Positions 1-8,675 of a DNA stretch of 64,000 bases are shown piece by piece; position 1 is the stretch's first letter; the number at the start of each line of letters is the position of its first letter. Position numbers and translations under genes: made by a program. The stretch is from positions 1 through 64,000 of the forward strand of contig JBDIVL010000002.1 of assembly GCA_039794405.1 (NCBI GenBank). Reading direction: 5' to 3'. The stretch comes from JBDIVL01 sp039794405. Its GTDB lineage: Bacteria; Planctomycetota; Brocadiia; Brocadiales; Brocadiaceae. Under the pieces are notes generated by a model, which worked only from the letters and a program-made list of their open reading frames with translations, had not been told where the DNA came from and did no database searches.

Positions 1-2
1 CC

Positions 3-299
3 TTCCAGAGTGTAAAACCTCGCGAAGATTTCAATCCGATGAAGGGAAAATGGGGCGCCCTGCAACTTGCAGCGCGTTGGACTGAACTGGATATCGATAA
101 TGATACTTTTGTGTTCCTGGACCCAGCCAAGTCGGTGAACAAGGCTACAACCTGGACAGTGGGCGCAAACTGGTTCCTCAACAGGTATACGAGGATTATG
201 GCCAACTATGAGCAAACTTATTTTGATGGAGGTGCTGCAGAAGGTAAGGATCGTAAGACTGAAAAAGTATTCTCCACCCGCTTTCAGTTGTCGTTTTAA
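3..299 (+). CDS. Phosphate-selective porin (OprO/OprP type), C-terminal fragment
   Basis: The reading frame is open from the window edge (codon phase starting at base 3), so only the last ~98 residues of the gene are present. They show alternating polar/aromatic residues of outer-membrane beta-strands, the phrase 'GANWFLNRYTRIMANYEQ' typical of the penultimate strand of OprO/OprP porins, and a terminal Phe (QLSF), the usual end signal of outer-membrane barrels. It lies 50 bp upstream of a broken phosphate-binding protein gene, so it was probably the porin of this second Pst locus. Two longer paralogues lie at 7032 and 29008. Substrate (phosphate or another anion) is inferred from context only. 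Confidence 0.75.
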   Translation, partial: FQSVKPREDFNPMKGKWGALQLAARWTELDIDNDTFVFLDPAKSVNKATTWTVGANWFLNRYTRIMANYEQTYFDGGAAEGKDRKTEKVFSTRFQLSF

Positions 300-351
300 T
301 GCAGATGGATTTAAGCTGTTTCCTATCCGGTTTTTTAAGGAGAAGTGAGAA

Positions 352-1372
352 ATGAAAGGATTAATTTGTGGTTTGTCGTTAATCAGTATTTTGTTCTTAA
401 ACCATGTCATAGTATTGGCTCAGGAAAAAGAACCAATGAGATCTGTAGAGGAAACACTTAAAGGCACGATAACTTTGTCTGGAGCATGGGCGATTTATCC
501 CACAGCAGTTGCGTGGGGTGAGGCATTCCAGAAATTACATCCGAAGGTGAAGGTTGATGTATCGGCAGGCGGGGCTGGTAAAGGTGCTTCTGATGCCATA
601 GCAGGCCTGGTGGATATTGGTATGGTCTCACGAGATCCAGACCCCGCAGAGATTAAAAAAGGAATTGCCCCTGTTACGTATTGCATGACGCTGTGTTTCC
701 TGTGGTAAGCGAGAAAAATCCAGCACTTGGCGACCTTTTAAAAAAAGGCGTGAAGAAAAAGACATGGATTGGCATCTATATCACAGGTACAATCACGCAA
801 TGGGACGAGGTTGCAGGAAGCAAGGTGAATAAACCATTACATGTTTATACCCGCTCCGATGCCTGCGGTGCCGCTGCCAGTTGGGCGAATTATCTTGATA
901 ACAAGAAACAGGATGACTTAAAAGGTGTGGGTGTCTATGGTGACACCGGGCTAATCGAGGCAACCAAAAGAAACTCTATTGGAGTTGGCTACGAAAATTT
1001 TAGTTTTGTCTTTACCCGCGAAGGTAAAGTACTAAAAGGGGTGAAATTAGTCCCTATCGACTCTGATGAAAATAGTGTGGTTGAACCTGATGAAGTCTAC
1101 GAAAATCGTGAGGCCGCAATTCAGGCAATACGATCTGGCAGGTACCCTGCCACAAGGAGGAACTACTTCTTTGTGAAGGGTAAGCTCATGGACTGGTAAA
1201 AGAATTCATTAAATTCGCACTTTCGGATGAAGGCGCAAAGATCGTTGACGAGGTGGGAACGAGCCTTCCTATACTGAAGAAAGAAGGTAAAAAGGTGTTA
1301 AAAAGCTTAGAAGTTATCCCAAAACCTATTTCTGTACTGGATATCTCTTATAAGCTCTATATTTTCAGATGA
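352..1372 (+). pseudogene. PstS-like phosphate-binding protein, broken by two frameshifts
   Basis: Starts with ATG after an AGGAGAAG ribosome site and encodes a signal peptide followed by the PstS opening 'LSGAWAIYPTAVAWGEAF' and 'SAGGAGKGASDAIAGLVDIGMVSR', the ligand-loop region of the phosphate/tungstate-binding family. Near base 678 the frame is lost and the protein resumes in another frame at 'HDAVFPVVSEKNP' (about 683 on). A second shift near 1190 makes a stop at 1197-1199, while the natural C-terminus 'VKEFIKFALSDEGAKIVDEVG' continues in the third frame to a TGA at 1370-1372. Two independent indels make sequencing error less likely but not excluded. Downstream pstC and pstA copies are also damaged, and an intact pstS lies at 26914-27888, so loss looks tolerated. 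Confidence 0.8.
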
Positions 1373-1416
1373 TTATAGAAACTAAAATGAGTTTTTGGAT
1401 GACTCCAGACCGGGTA

Positions 1417-1605
1417 GCACGGACAAACTGGTTTGTCCGTGCTTATTTAAATACACACATGAATACGGATTACAAAACACTGACAAACAAAGTTTGTCAG
1501 TGCCACCCCCGGAACTGGCTTACATAACATGAAAATTTCTCTACTTATAAATACTATATATCAAATGATTATAGATACTCAATTGAGGTTTTGGGATAAC
1601 CTCTA
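1417..1605. repeat. Palindromes and a dispersed intergenic repeat between pstS and pstC remnants
   Basis: The gene-free stretch 1373-1726 holds a near-perfect palindrome at 1417-1442 (GCACGGACAAAC / GTTTGTCCGTGC), another at 1478-1502 (CACTGACAAAC / GTTTGTCAGTG), and then about 100 bp of AT-rich sequence. Bases 1453-1605 as a whole recur at 14440-14592 with roughly 80% identity by eye, including the internal palindrome and the phrase 'caaatgattatagata'. The first palindrome recurs at 18047-18072, the second at 10541-10565 and 14463-14487. No coding capacity is apparent. Confidence 0.75.
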
Positions 1606-1741
1606 GAGTAAACAGGTCGCTCCTGACGGAGCTAATGCCTGTGCGGTATCCCATCTTGTTACAAACAGACTGCTCCTACGGAGCTTACAGGTAATACGTT
1701 TTTCAAAAAACTGTCACGATATATTCATGTCTGGAGAGAAA

Positions 1742-2665
1742 ATGAACACGAGGAAATTCAAGGATATTGTTGCCCGGAAAGTAATGTTTCTTTTGTGTAT
1801 GTTCATCCTGAGCTTAACCTTTCTGATAATATTTGGCTTATACCAACGGTCCAGGCCTATACTGGCAATAAAGAGTTTGAAGGACTTGCTCTTTTCTGCT
1901 ACCTGGCATCCTGCTCAGGGACAATTCGGCCTGGCAGGCTTTATCGCCGGCACACTCTGGGTCGTTGCCATTGCAATGATTATTGCCGTGCCTTTAAGTA
2001 TACTGACGTCAATATATCTTTCTGAATATTCACACCGGAGGGTACGTGAATTTATAAGGCCAATGATCGATCTCCTTGCAGGGATATCCCCCGTTATTCA
2101 CGGTGTCTGGGGAGTGGTTGCAATCGTACCTTTTGTACGCGACTATCTTACGCCATTCCTGAGTGAAAAAGTACCGTTTTTCCCGTTTATTTCAGATAAT
2201 CATACCGGCTTTTCTGCCATTACGGGTGGCATTGTTTTAGCTATTATGGCCTGTCCCATAATGATCTCTATTATTAGTGAAGTAATAAGGACTGTTCCTT
2301 TCGGAGTACGGAAATCGTCCCTGGCACCGGGCGCAACAAAATGGCAGACCGTAAAATATGTGATACTAAGAAAGGCTTGACCGGGCATTATTGCAGCAAT
2401 CATTTTAGGCCTGTCCCGTGCGGTAGGAGAAACGATAGCAGTGCTCATGGTTGCAGGTTGTGCCCTTAATACATTTCCGAAATCAATCTTTGATCCAGCT
2501 TACCCCCTTCCTGCGCTTGTTGCCAATACCTACGGAGAGATGATGTCAATACCGTTATATGATGCAGCCGTTCTGTTAGCAGCTTTTACCCTATTGATTG
2601 TATCCATTCTGTTTAATATCGTTGGATGGGGAATACTGTTTCACATTGAAAGGAGAGAATCTTAA
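1742..2665 (+). pseudogene. PstC-like phosphate permease with in-frame TGA stop
   Basis: The ATG at 1742 is preceded by GGAGAG and is preferred to the ATG at 1727. The frame encodes an ABC permease of the PstC family: a first membrane helix near residues 15-35, 'GTLWVVAIAMIIAVPLSILTS', and the permease loop near 'RKSSLAPGATKWQTVKYVIL'. At 2378-2380 a TGA interrupts the loop (RKA-stop-PGII), and the same frame continues without further stops through 'GLSRAVGETIAVLMVAG', the conserved EAA-type end, to the TAA at 2663-2665. A single nonsense change inside the loop that contacts the ATPase would abolish function unless read through. The next gene starts two bases later. Intact pstC is at 23765-26140 and is much longer. 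Confidence 0.8.
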
Positions 2666-2666
2666 T

Positions 2667-3922
2667 ATGAACAAAAGAAAGATTGAAGAAAATATATTTC
2701 ACTATTTTATGATATTTTCTACTTTCGTAGTCGTGGGCAACTTGGCCTTTATTCTCGTGACGATATTCATACGAGGGTTTCCAGCATTAAACCTGGATAT
2801 GCTTATCAAGACACCAAAGGGCGGATATTACCTTGGTAAAGAAGGCGGGATTCTTAATGCCATCATGGGTCGCTTGCATTAGGGGCGGGAGCGACATTTT
2901 TGGCCTTCGTTGTCAGTCTTCCCCTGGTTTTTTACTTAAATTTGTATGTAAGAAAAAAGTCAAGATTTGCTTTTCTTGTGCGCTTCTTCCTTGACGTCCT
3001 CTGGGGCATCCCTTCGATTGTTTACGGTGCCTTTGGTTTTACCCTGATGGTCTTTTTTGGTTTAAAGGCCTCGCTTTTGGCCGGCATGATTACTGTGGCC
3101 TTACTCATAATTCCCATCATGGCAAGGAGCATGGATGAGGTCTTAAAGATGATCCCTTTTGAACTGAAAGAGACTTCTTTTGCCCTCGGTTCAACGAGAT
3201 TAGAAACCGCAGTAAAAGTAATTTTTAGACAGGCATTGCCTGGAATCATAACGGCAATCCTGATCGCCTTCGGCAAGGGTGTTGGTGATGCCGCTGCAGT
3301 ATTGTTTACGGCAAGCTTCACAGATTCCTTGCCCTATTCACTCTTTAAACCCGTAGCAACACTACCTCTTGCAATATTTTTCCAATTAGGCACACCGTTT
3401 CCCGAAGTACAAGAACGTGGTTATGCCTCGGCGCTGGTATTAACGGGGATAATTTTCCTGATCAGTATTATCTCCAGGACTTTATCAAATAAATTTAGCA
3501 AACGCATTGTCAAACTCGTTACCCACAACTTAAGACAAGCGGAAAGACTCGCTGACTATGTTATCTTTCTGTATTTGGGCAATCTCATTGAACACGGCCC
3601 TGCCGAAGAAGTCCTTAAGCACCCCAAATATTTGAAAACTAAGAACTACATTAACGGAGAATTCATTGAAGAACTTATCATTGATAAAGAATTGAATTTA
3701 AAGGAAACCATCTACCCCGAGATTTTTGTGCAGGCAAAGCTTGCTTTAGAAGAGCTGAAACATGGTCAGATTTTGAAGATCGTTATTGATCACAAACTAG
3801 CAGTAACTGAAGTGCCAAAGGCGTTGGAATCTGAAGGACATAAGATTCTTGAAGTGAAGAGGCAGAACCAGACCGACTGGGAGATTTTTGTTCAAAAACG
3901 GAATGGCATTTATACCATATAG
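2667..3922 (+). pseudogene. PstA-like permease, frameshifted and deletion-fused to a PstB C-terminus with TusA-like tail
   Basis: Starts as PstA (MNKRKIEENIFHYF, first helix), loses frame near base 2870 (original GSLALGAGATFLAF), then resumes from about 2884 and runs through the permease core 'GIPSIVYGAFGFTLMVFFG' and loop 'ELKETSFALGSTRLETAVKV'. Around 3512 the PstA end (SNKFSKRIVK) passes in frame into the last ~55 residues of a PstB ATPase ('VTHNLRQAERLADYVIFLYL', 'YINGEFIEE'); Walker A, signature and Walker B are all missing, so an in-frame deletion of roughly 200 codons is inferred. The final ~75 residues (about 3700-3922) resemble the TusA/SirA fold ('YPEIFVQAKLALEELKHGQI', 'EVPKALESEGHKILEV') with the usual Cys of the CPxP motif replaced by Tyr. 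The intact PstB at 21375 has no such tail. Confidence 0.75.
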
Positions 3923-4055
3923 AATAATGTAAAATCTACGACAGGTTTGCTGTGCTTCACCCGTTCTATCAATCGCCACCATTGCATCACTTGATGCTTG
4001 CTTATCAATAACCGCAATTCTTCAATGGTACATGGGAAAATACCATGTGTAATGA

Positions 4056-4715
4056 CTATGTTTTTGTTTTGAGGACATTAGCTATTTTTTCCCCAAGCTC
4101 CCGAATCGCATCGAAAGCATCCCGCTGCCCTTCAAATTTGTTTACACCAACTGATTCTACGGTAGCTTCGTTCCCGAATATCATTTTGAGACCGGACGTT
4201 TTACACTCGTTACCATACCCGCATTTAATGCAGGGGACATTTCCCAGTATCTTCACAGCACCTACAAAATTCATTCCCTCTTCCATCATATAATACATGA
4301 TAGCATTTACACCCATATCGCCTGAGGGAGGTAATGCTTTATTTGTACCGGGAATTGCACAAGTAACGATTGCACCGCCTGGTTTACCGGCCATATATCC
4401 ATGCAAATGCCGAAGGGAATAAAGCCTTTCAATAAACGCCTTCGTTAAGGAATCAATGGTAGAATATGGTGTATAGCAGGCAATAATCAGGGCGTCTGCT
4501 TCTTTTGCTTTTTCCGCTAACAAAATTCCATCATCCTGATCGTTTACACATCTGTTTGTATTTACACAACCAAGACATGCCCTGCATGGAGTGATTTTAT
4601 ATTCAACAAGTTTTATGAATTCAGTTTCAAGTCCGGTAGCCTCCAGAGCTGCGTGTAATGCCCTGTCAGTATTGCTATGGTAAATAGGAGAACCAGAAAC
4701 CCCTAACACTTTCAT
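4056..4715 (-). CDS. Iron-sulfur flavoprotein / NADPH-dependent FMN reductase family
   Basis: A 219-residue flavodoxin-like protein. The N-terminus 'MKVLGVSGSPIYHSNTDRAL' is the FMN-phosphate loop of the NADPH-dependent FMN reductase family. A compact cysteine motif at about residues 47-59 (CRACLGCVNTNRC) matches the cluster motif of archaeal/bacterial iron-sulfur flavoproteins (Isf), which move electrons between ferredoxin and FMN. A second pair of cysteines (CIKCGYGNEC, around residue 162-171) is unusual and may hold another metal or cluster. It lies 38 bp downstream of the ferredoxin-like gene 4754-6094 on the same strand, so the two probably share the MarR-operator promoter and may form a small electron-transfer unit. 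Substrate unknown. Confidence 0.75.
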   Translation of the reverse strand: MKVLGVSGSPIYHSNTDRALHAALEATGLETEFIKLVEYKITPCRACLGCVNTNRCVNDQDDGILLAEKAKEADALIIACYTPYSTIDSLTKAFIERLYSLRHLHGYMAGKPGGAIVTCAIPGTNKALPPSGDMGVNAIMYYMMEEGMNFVGAVKILGNVPCIKCGYGNECKTSGLKMIFGNEATVESVGVNKFEGQRDAFDAIRELGEKIANVLKTKT

Positions 4716-4753
4716 ACTGTTAACCTTCCTTTCCTTGTCTTTTTAATTAATTC

Positions 4754-6094
4754 TCACGTGAAACACCTTCCGAATGCCTTCAACAATCGAATGGGTCCAT
4801 GGATCTTAACTCTACGGAAAATAATTTCTTTTAACATAGTACTCTCTTTATTGAGGACCCGTAACCATGCTTTACTGTTAGCCTGTATACATATGTCTGC
4901 TGCGCCGATATGTCCGTTTTGAACTGCAATTGTCTTGTTAGCGATTATAATGGTTGTCGCTATATCCTCATCTCCTGTAAAAGTAAAATGGTATGTTGCC
5001 GTAAGTCCCTCCGCTTTGTGCCGCTGAAACGCCAGGGGAAGTAATCTGAGGAATGCTTTTATTGAAGACGGTCTGATTGTGTTCCCTACGTGTTTTATCT
5101 TTTTATGAGGATACGTTCGGGATACATATTCTTCAGCATCTGAACCAAACAACACGTATACGGGTTCTTCCCTTTCCTGCAGAGGCTTAACAACTTCTTT
5201 TATGAAGTCTTCCCGATTGGTAAGGAATTGTTCCGCAACATCTTCACCGGCAGGGCAGACTGCCATGCAGTAGACCGATTTATTACATAATACAACCGAC
5301 ATACTCTGCCACCTGGACACGGTTTCTGAATCATCCACTTTCATTCTATAGCCAGGGAAGTTCTTACTCTCAACGATCTTTTCCACCCAATCAGTAAATC
5401 CTCCAATTCCATCCCTGTAGTTATGAGTCATACAATTTATAAAGTTAAAATAACCATCGGATTCTATTGCTCCTGTTGGACAAGCAGCAGCACATAACTT
5501 GCAATGAATACAAGGATGAAAACTCAAAGGATTGTTATACGTATCCATCTCGGCATTTATCAGCACGGTACCAAGGAGTATAAAACTACCGAATTTGGGG
5601 TGTATTACACACCGATGTAATCCTATTCTGCCTAGCCCGGCCTCGACTGCAATAGGTTTATGGGATACTACCCACATCTTTTCCGGCCAATGTTCTGTTT
5701 CCATAGGAAAACCGGCAGCCGGAGTTAAGGCACGAATTCCTCTTTTTTCAAGTGATGCTGCGATTTTGTGTGATATTTCGTCTATACGCCGGTTTACATG
5801 GTGCAACTCAAGGTTGGCAACCGAGCGCGCAGGACTTCTAAGATTTTCCCTATTTATACGGCACACAAAGCTTATAAGGGTCTTTGCAGAAGGGAATACT
5901 TGAAGAATATCATTTCTCTGATCAGCAATTCCTTTACGATCAATTTCAATAAAACCCACATCATCAGCACCAAGATCAAAACATAATTGTCTGATGTGTT
6001 CGGATGCAAGTCGAGAAATTTTTCCTGATAAGATATTTTGCTCGTTATGTAGGCAAAGAGTCTTCACCGTTAGCAACTCATTTGAGTTCGACAT
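4754..6094 (-). CDS. QueG-like 4Fe-4S protein with C-terminal SCP2-like domain
   Basis: 446 residues. The middle carries an epoxyqueuosine-reductase-like region ('EAGLGRIGLHRCVIHPKFG') followed by a ferredoxin motif 'CIHCKLCAAACPTGAI' near residue 195-210 and a further cysteine set 'CNKSVYCMAVCPAGE' near 270-284, consistent with two 4Fe-4S clusters. The last ~110 residues resemble an SCP2 sterol-carrier fold ('TATYHFTFTGDEDIATTIII'). The combination is known from anaerobes and is not a true QueG, which has HEAT repeats instead. Its start follows a 14-bp palindrome (6107-6120) that also precedes the divergent-facing MarR gene, so regulation by that MarR protein is likely. With the flavoprotein downstream it may form a redox pair acting on a hydrophobic substrate; that is inference. 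Confidence 0.65.
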   Translation of the reverse strand: MSNSNELLTVKTLCLHNEQNILSGKISRLASEHIRQLCFDLGADDVGFIEIDRKGIADQRNDILQVFPSAKTLISFVCRINRENLRSPARSVANLELHHVNRRIDEISHKIAASLEKRGIRALTPAAGFPMETEHWPEKMWVVSHKPIAVEAGLGRIGLHRCVIHPKFGSFILLGTVLINAEMDTYNNPLSFHPCIHCKLCAAACPTGAIESDGYFNFINCMTHNYRDGIGGFTDWVEKIVESKNFPGYRMKVDDSETVSRWQSMSVVLCNKSVYCMAVCPAGEDVAEQFLTNREDFIKEVVKPLQEREEPVYVLFGSDAEEYVSRTYPHKKIKHVGNTIRPSSIKAFLRLLPLAFQRHKAEGLTATYHFTFTGDEDIATTIIIANKTIAVQNGHIGAADICIQANSKAWLRVLNKESTMLKEIIFRRVKIHGPIRLLKAFGRCFT

Positions 6095-6106
6095 AATAGC
6101 TCCTTT

Positions 6107-6120
6107 GTTGTATATACAAC
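6107..6120. promoter_or_regulatory. Probable MarR operator (14-bp perfect palindrome)
   Basis: GTTGTATATACAAC is a perfect palindrome 12 bp upstream of the start codon of the 4Fe-4S/SCP2 gene. The identical 14 bp occurs at 6613-6626 upstream of the marR gene between the two. Size and position fit a MarR dimer site; binding is inferred. Confidence 0.65.
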
Positions 6121-6138
6121 TTATTGTTGAAAATAAAA

Positions 6139-6597
6139 TTAGCTTCCTCTTTTTCTAGAAGACCATATGTTGTCGGCAAGTTGTTTTATTATTTGGATTT
6201 CCCTGCTGCCTATAAAATCCGTAGTTTTGTTCTGCGCCTTAACCCAGTCTTTATGAATATCTTTTAAAAGTTTATTTCCTTCAGGAGTTACTACAAGAAT
6301 TTGAGAAATACCGTCTGTCCCCTGAGTAATCTTAAGCCAGCCTTTTTTTCTCATACGTTCAATGTTACGACTTACCGTGGATTTTTCCATATAAAGCATC
6401 CTGCATATATCGTTTGGTTTTAGTCCTTCCGAAAGCGAAATAATAGTTAAAATACTTACCTGATTGATCCTTATCCCATACGGACGCAGCGCCCTATCGT
6501 AGATATTTGTGATAACCCGATTAATAAGGCGTACACGAACGGCAATGCATTCCTGCACTCTAATTTCTGCAAACTTTGTAGCTTTATCCTTATCCAT
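6139..6597 (-). CDS. MarR-family transcriptional regulator
   Basis: 152 residues with the MarR winged-helix layout: N-terminal dimerisation helix, 'INQVSILTIISLSEGLKPND' (helices 2-3), recognition helix 'MYMEKSTVSRNIERMRKKGW' and the wing 'LKITQGTDGISQILVVTPEG'. Such proteins are ligand-sensing dimeric repressors. The gene is 45 bp upstream of the ferredoxin/SCP2 gene on the same strand and its own start is preceded by the same palindrome, suggesting autoregulation and control of the two downstream redox genes. The inducer cannot be read from sequence. Confidence 0.85.
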   Translation of the reverse strand: MDKDKATKFAEIRVQECIAVRVRLINRVITNIYDRALRPYGIRINQVSILTIISLSEGLKPNDICRMLYMEKSTVSRNIERMRKKGWLKITQGTDGISQILVVTPEGNKLLKDIHKDWVKAQNKTTDFIGSREIQIIKQLADNIWSSRKRGS

Positions 6598-6612
6598 GGT
6601 AAAACCTTTTTA

Positions 6613-6626
6613 GTTGTATATACAAC
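6613..6626. promoter_or_regulatory. Probable MarR operator, second identical copy
   Basis: GTTGTATATACAAC, identical to 6107-6120, lies 16 bp upstream of the marR start codon. Two identical 14-bp palindromes in the two upstream regions of one gene set are unlikely by chance and point to autoregulation. Confidence 0.65.
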
Positions 6627-6687
6627 CAAACATTGTTTCAACAACAATAATTTTTGTCAAGATTAATCTTTCAATTAGTTCCATAGA

Positions 6688-6808
6688 GTTGGTTCAGCCT
6701 TGCAGATTGAGCCATATGCTGAGTGTTGGCATGTACGTTTTAAGCGGTGCCAGGCAGAGGAAACATACCAAAACGTTTCGGTACAATCGTGAACGATTGA
6801 ACTAACCC
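6688..6808 (+). repeat. Two-hairpin dispersed element, copy A
   Basis: About 121 bp beginning GTTGGTTCAG and ending GATTGAACTAACC, with internal phrase AAAACGTTTCGGTACAATCG. It matches, with scattered changes, elements at 10397-10517, 20141-20262, 28155-28274, 53845-53964 and an interrupted minus-strand copy at 44711-44895. Each end can fold as a local hairpin. No coding capacity. The rest of the 6627-7031 gap holds only this and the palindrome at 6913-6940. Confidence 0.75.
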
Positions 6809-6912
6809 TGATGCACGGAGTACAGACGCAGGATTTTGTGTCTCTACCATGTCCATGCCGCCCAGAAAACCCACTTACATAAAATGAAATCCTATACAAT
6901 AAATTTATTGAC

Positions 6913-6940
6913 TACGTTATGTCATGTATGATATAACGTA
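6913..6940. promoter_or_regulatory. Inverted repeat upstream of the porin gene
   Basis: Perfect 8-bp arms TACGTTAT and ATAACGTA separated by 12 bp, about 90 bp upstream of the porin start at 7032. The spacing suits a dimeric regulator site. Which regulator binds is unknown; no regulator gene adjoins it. Confidence 0.35.
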
Positions 6941-7031
6941 CACTCAATTTTTAAAAGACTTTTCTGTAATGCAAAAAGTGGAAATATATGTATTTGAGAG
7001 AAAAGAAATACAGGGATAAGGGAGAATGGTA

Positions 7032-8501
7032 ATGGCCGGCGTATCGTATAAAAAAGTTTTGTTGTCTGTACTGATATTTTTTATCATGTATTCAAGTGGC
7101 GCATTAAAAGATGCTTTTTCACAGAAAGCCGAACAAGCTTCCGATGCATCGGAAAGCGAAACAGATGATTTGAAAAAACAGTTAAAACAGATGGAAGAGG
7201 CATTTTTAAAGCAACAGGAACTGATACAACAATTGGTGACGTCCACTTCAAAGCAGCAAGAGCAAATCCTGGAATTAAAAAATCGCATCGAAAAGGTGAG
7301 TGAAAAATCTGCAGGAGTTACCAAAGAGGAAATAAAAGAAGAGGTGAAGCAAGAAGTAGGAGATTATCTTGCATCGAACGAGGCACGGGAAAAATTGAAA
7401 CTAGGGTTGCCAGGCAAATATGAACCTGTTAATGGCTACTACCTGCCCGATAAGGAAAAGGCATCGATAGGTTTTCAAACAAGGGACGGAAAATATTCTT
7501 TAAATATGGGCTTCAGATTCCAATCACGACTCACCTACAGGGACAACGATGAGGATTTTGATGAACCCGATAAAACCGATATCGATATTCGCAGGGCAAG
7601 GCTTTGCTTTGGCGGCAACATCTATAGCAAGGATGTAAATTACTACGTGGAGATTGACGGAGACAGCTTTGAGGTAAATGTAAGGGATTATTATATCTGG
7701 TGGTCACCCCTGGAAGAGTTAAATATAAAGACCGGATATTTTAAGGTGCCGGCCAACCGTCAATGGAATTCATCGGGCTTTAAACTCTTATTCCAGGATA
7801 GGTCCATTGCCAGCGATGCCTTTAAGCAGGATCGTGATTATGGTCTGGATATCTTTGGACGACCCTTTGATGGACATATGGAATACCACGCGGCAGTTTT
7901 CCGCGGCGCTGGCCAAAATCCTGCAAAGGTACTGGGAAGGGATGAAAACATCGACAACGAACTCCTGTACGTGCTTACCGCACGGTATTATCCTTTTGGA
8001 TGGTACAATTCTTATAATTTATCAACGGGCTGGGATGAGACTGACGTGAAATATGAAGAGAAATTTAAGGCTGTAATCGGCGCATCAATAGTCTATAATG
8101 CAAAGGAAAGAGACAAAAAGTTAGCGGATACCAATTCGTTAATCGGCAATATTGATATGGGTATGAGATACAGAGGGTTTACGTGGGATAGTGAATATTA
8201 TATAAGATCGAATGACCCTGAGGCGGACAGTGGTGATTCAATAACTTCAGACGGTTTCTATACCCAGGCAGGTTATTTTGTTATACCAAAAAAACTGGAA
8301 CTTGCAGTCCGCTACTCCCTCTTTGACCCCGACAACGACATGCCGGATGACCTTCAAAAAGAGTATAGTACCGGCATAAATTATTACTTCCGGGGCCATC
8401 GTTCAAAGTTACAGGCAGACACAACTCACTTTGTAACCGACACTAAAAGCACGGACAAGAATGAAAACAGATTCAGATTACAATATCAACTCATATTTTA
8501 G
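7032..8501 (+). CDS. Phosphate-selective porin O/P family, outer-membrane anion porin
   Basis: The ATG at 7032 has GGGAG seven bases upstream, whereas the ATG at 7026 is too close to it. The ~489-residue product has a signal peptide (to about residue 33), a coiled-coil near residues 45-105 rich in Lys/Glu/Gln (periplasmic trimer stalk), then a 16-strand-type barrel with 'NMGFRFQSRLTYRD' and 'DIDIRRARLCFGGNIYSKDV', hallmarks of OprO/OprP. It ends in Phe. It is clearly paralogous to the porin at 29008-30426, sharing 'LLFQDRSIAS' and the 'GRPFDGHMEYHAAVF' region. Standing in front of an arsenite exporter and arsenate reductase it might admit arsenate or phosphate; the local context here is arsenic, not Pho. 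Confidence 0.85.
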   Translation: MAGVSYKKVLLSVLIFFIMYSSGALKDAFSQKAEQASDASESETDDLKKQLKQMEEAFLKQQELIQQLVTSTSKQQEQILELKNRIEKVSEKSAGVTKEEIKEEVKQEVGDYLASNEAREKLKLGLPGKYEPVNGYYLPDKEKASIGFQTRDGKYSLNMGFRFQSRLTYRDNDEDFDEPDKTDIDIRRARLCFGGNIYSKDVNYYVEIDGDSFEVNVRDYYIWWSPLEELNIKTGYFKVPANRQWNSSGFKLLFQDRSIASDAFKQDRDYGLDIFGRPFDGHMEYHAAVFRGAGQNPAKVLGRDENIDNELLYVLTARYYPFGWYNSYNLSTGWDETDVKYEEKFKAVIGASIVYNAKERDKKLADTNSLIGNIDMGMRYRGFTWDSEYYIRSNDPEADSGDSITSDGFYTQAGYFVIPKKLELAVRYSLFDPDNDMPDDLQKEYSTGINYYFRGHRSKLQADTTHFVTDTKSTDKNENRFRLQYQLIF

Positions 8502-8675
8502 GTAGCAATTTGGTAGTTTATCGTGGTTTTTCATAAAACTAAATTGTTACAAAGAAACTAATCGTTATAATTTTTTTCGATTAATCACAGATAATTCGGA
8601 AACTGGTTGCGGGGACGTTGATTGGAAGTCATCTTTTAAGCTACACACCCGAAATCCGATGGAGGAAAAGATAAA

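Noticed and set aside
2378..2380. TGA in pstC as a recoded Trp or selenocysteine codon
   Set aside because: Position is not a conserved Trp or Cys in PstC, no SECIS-like hairpin is obvious, and neighbouring genes are also broken.
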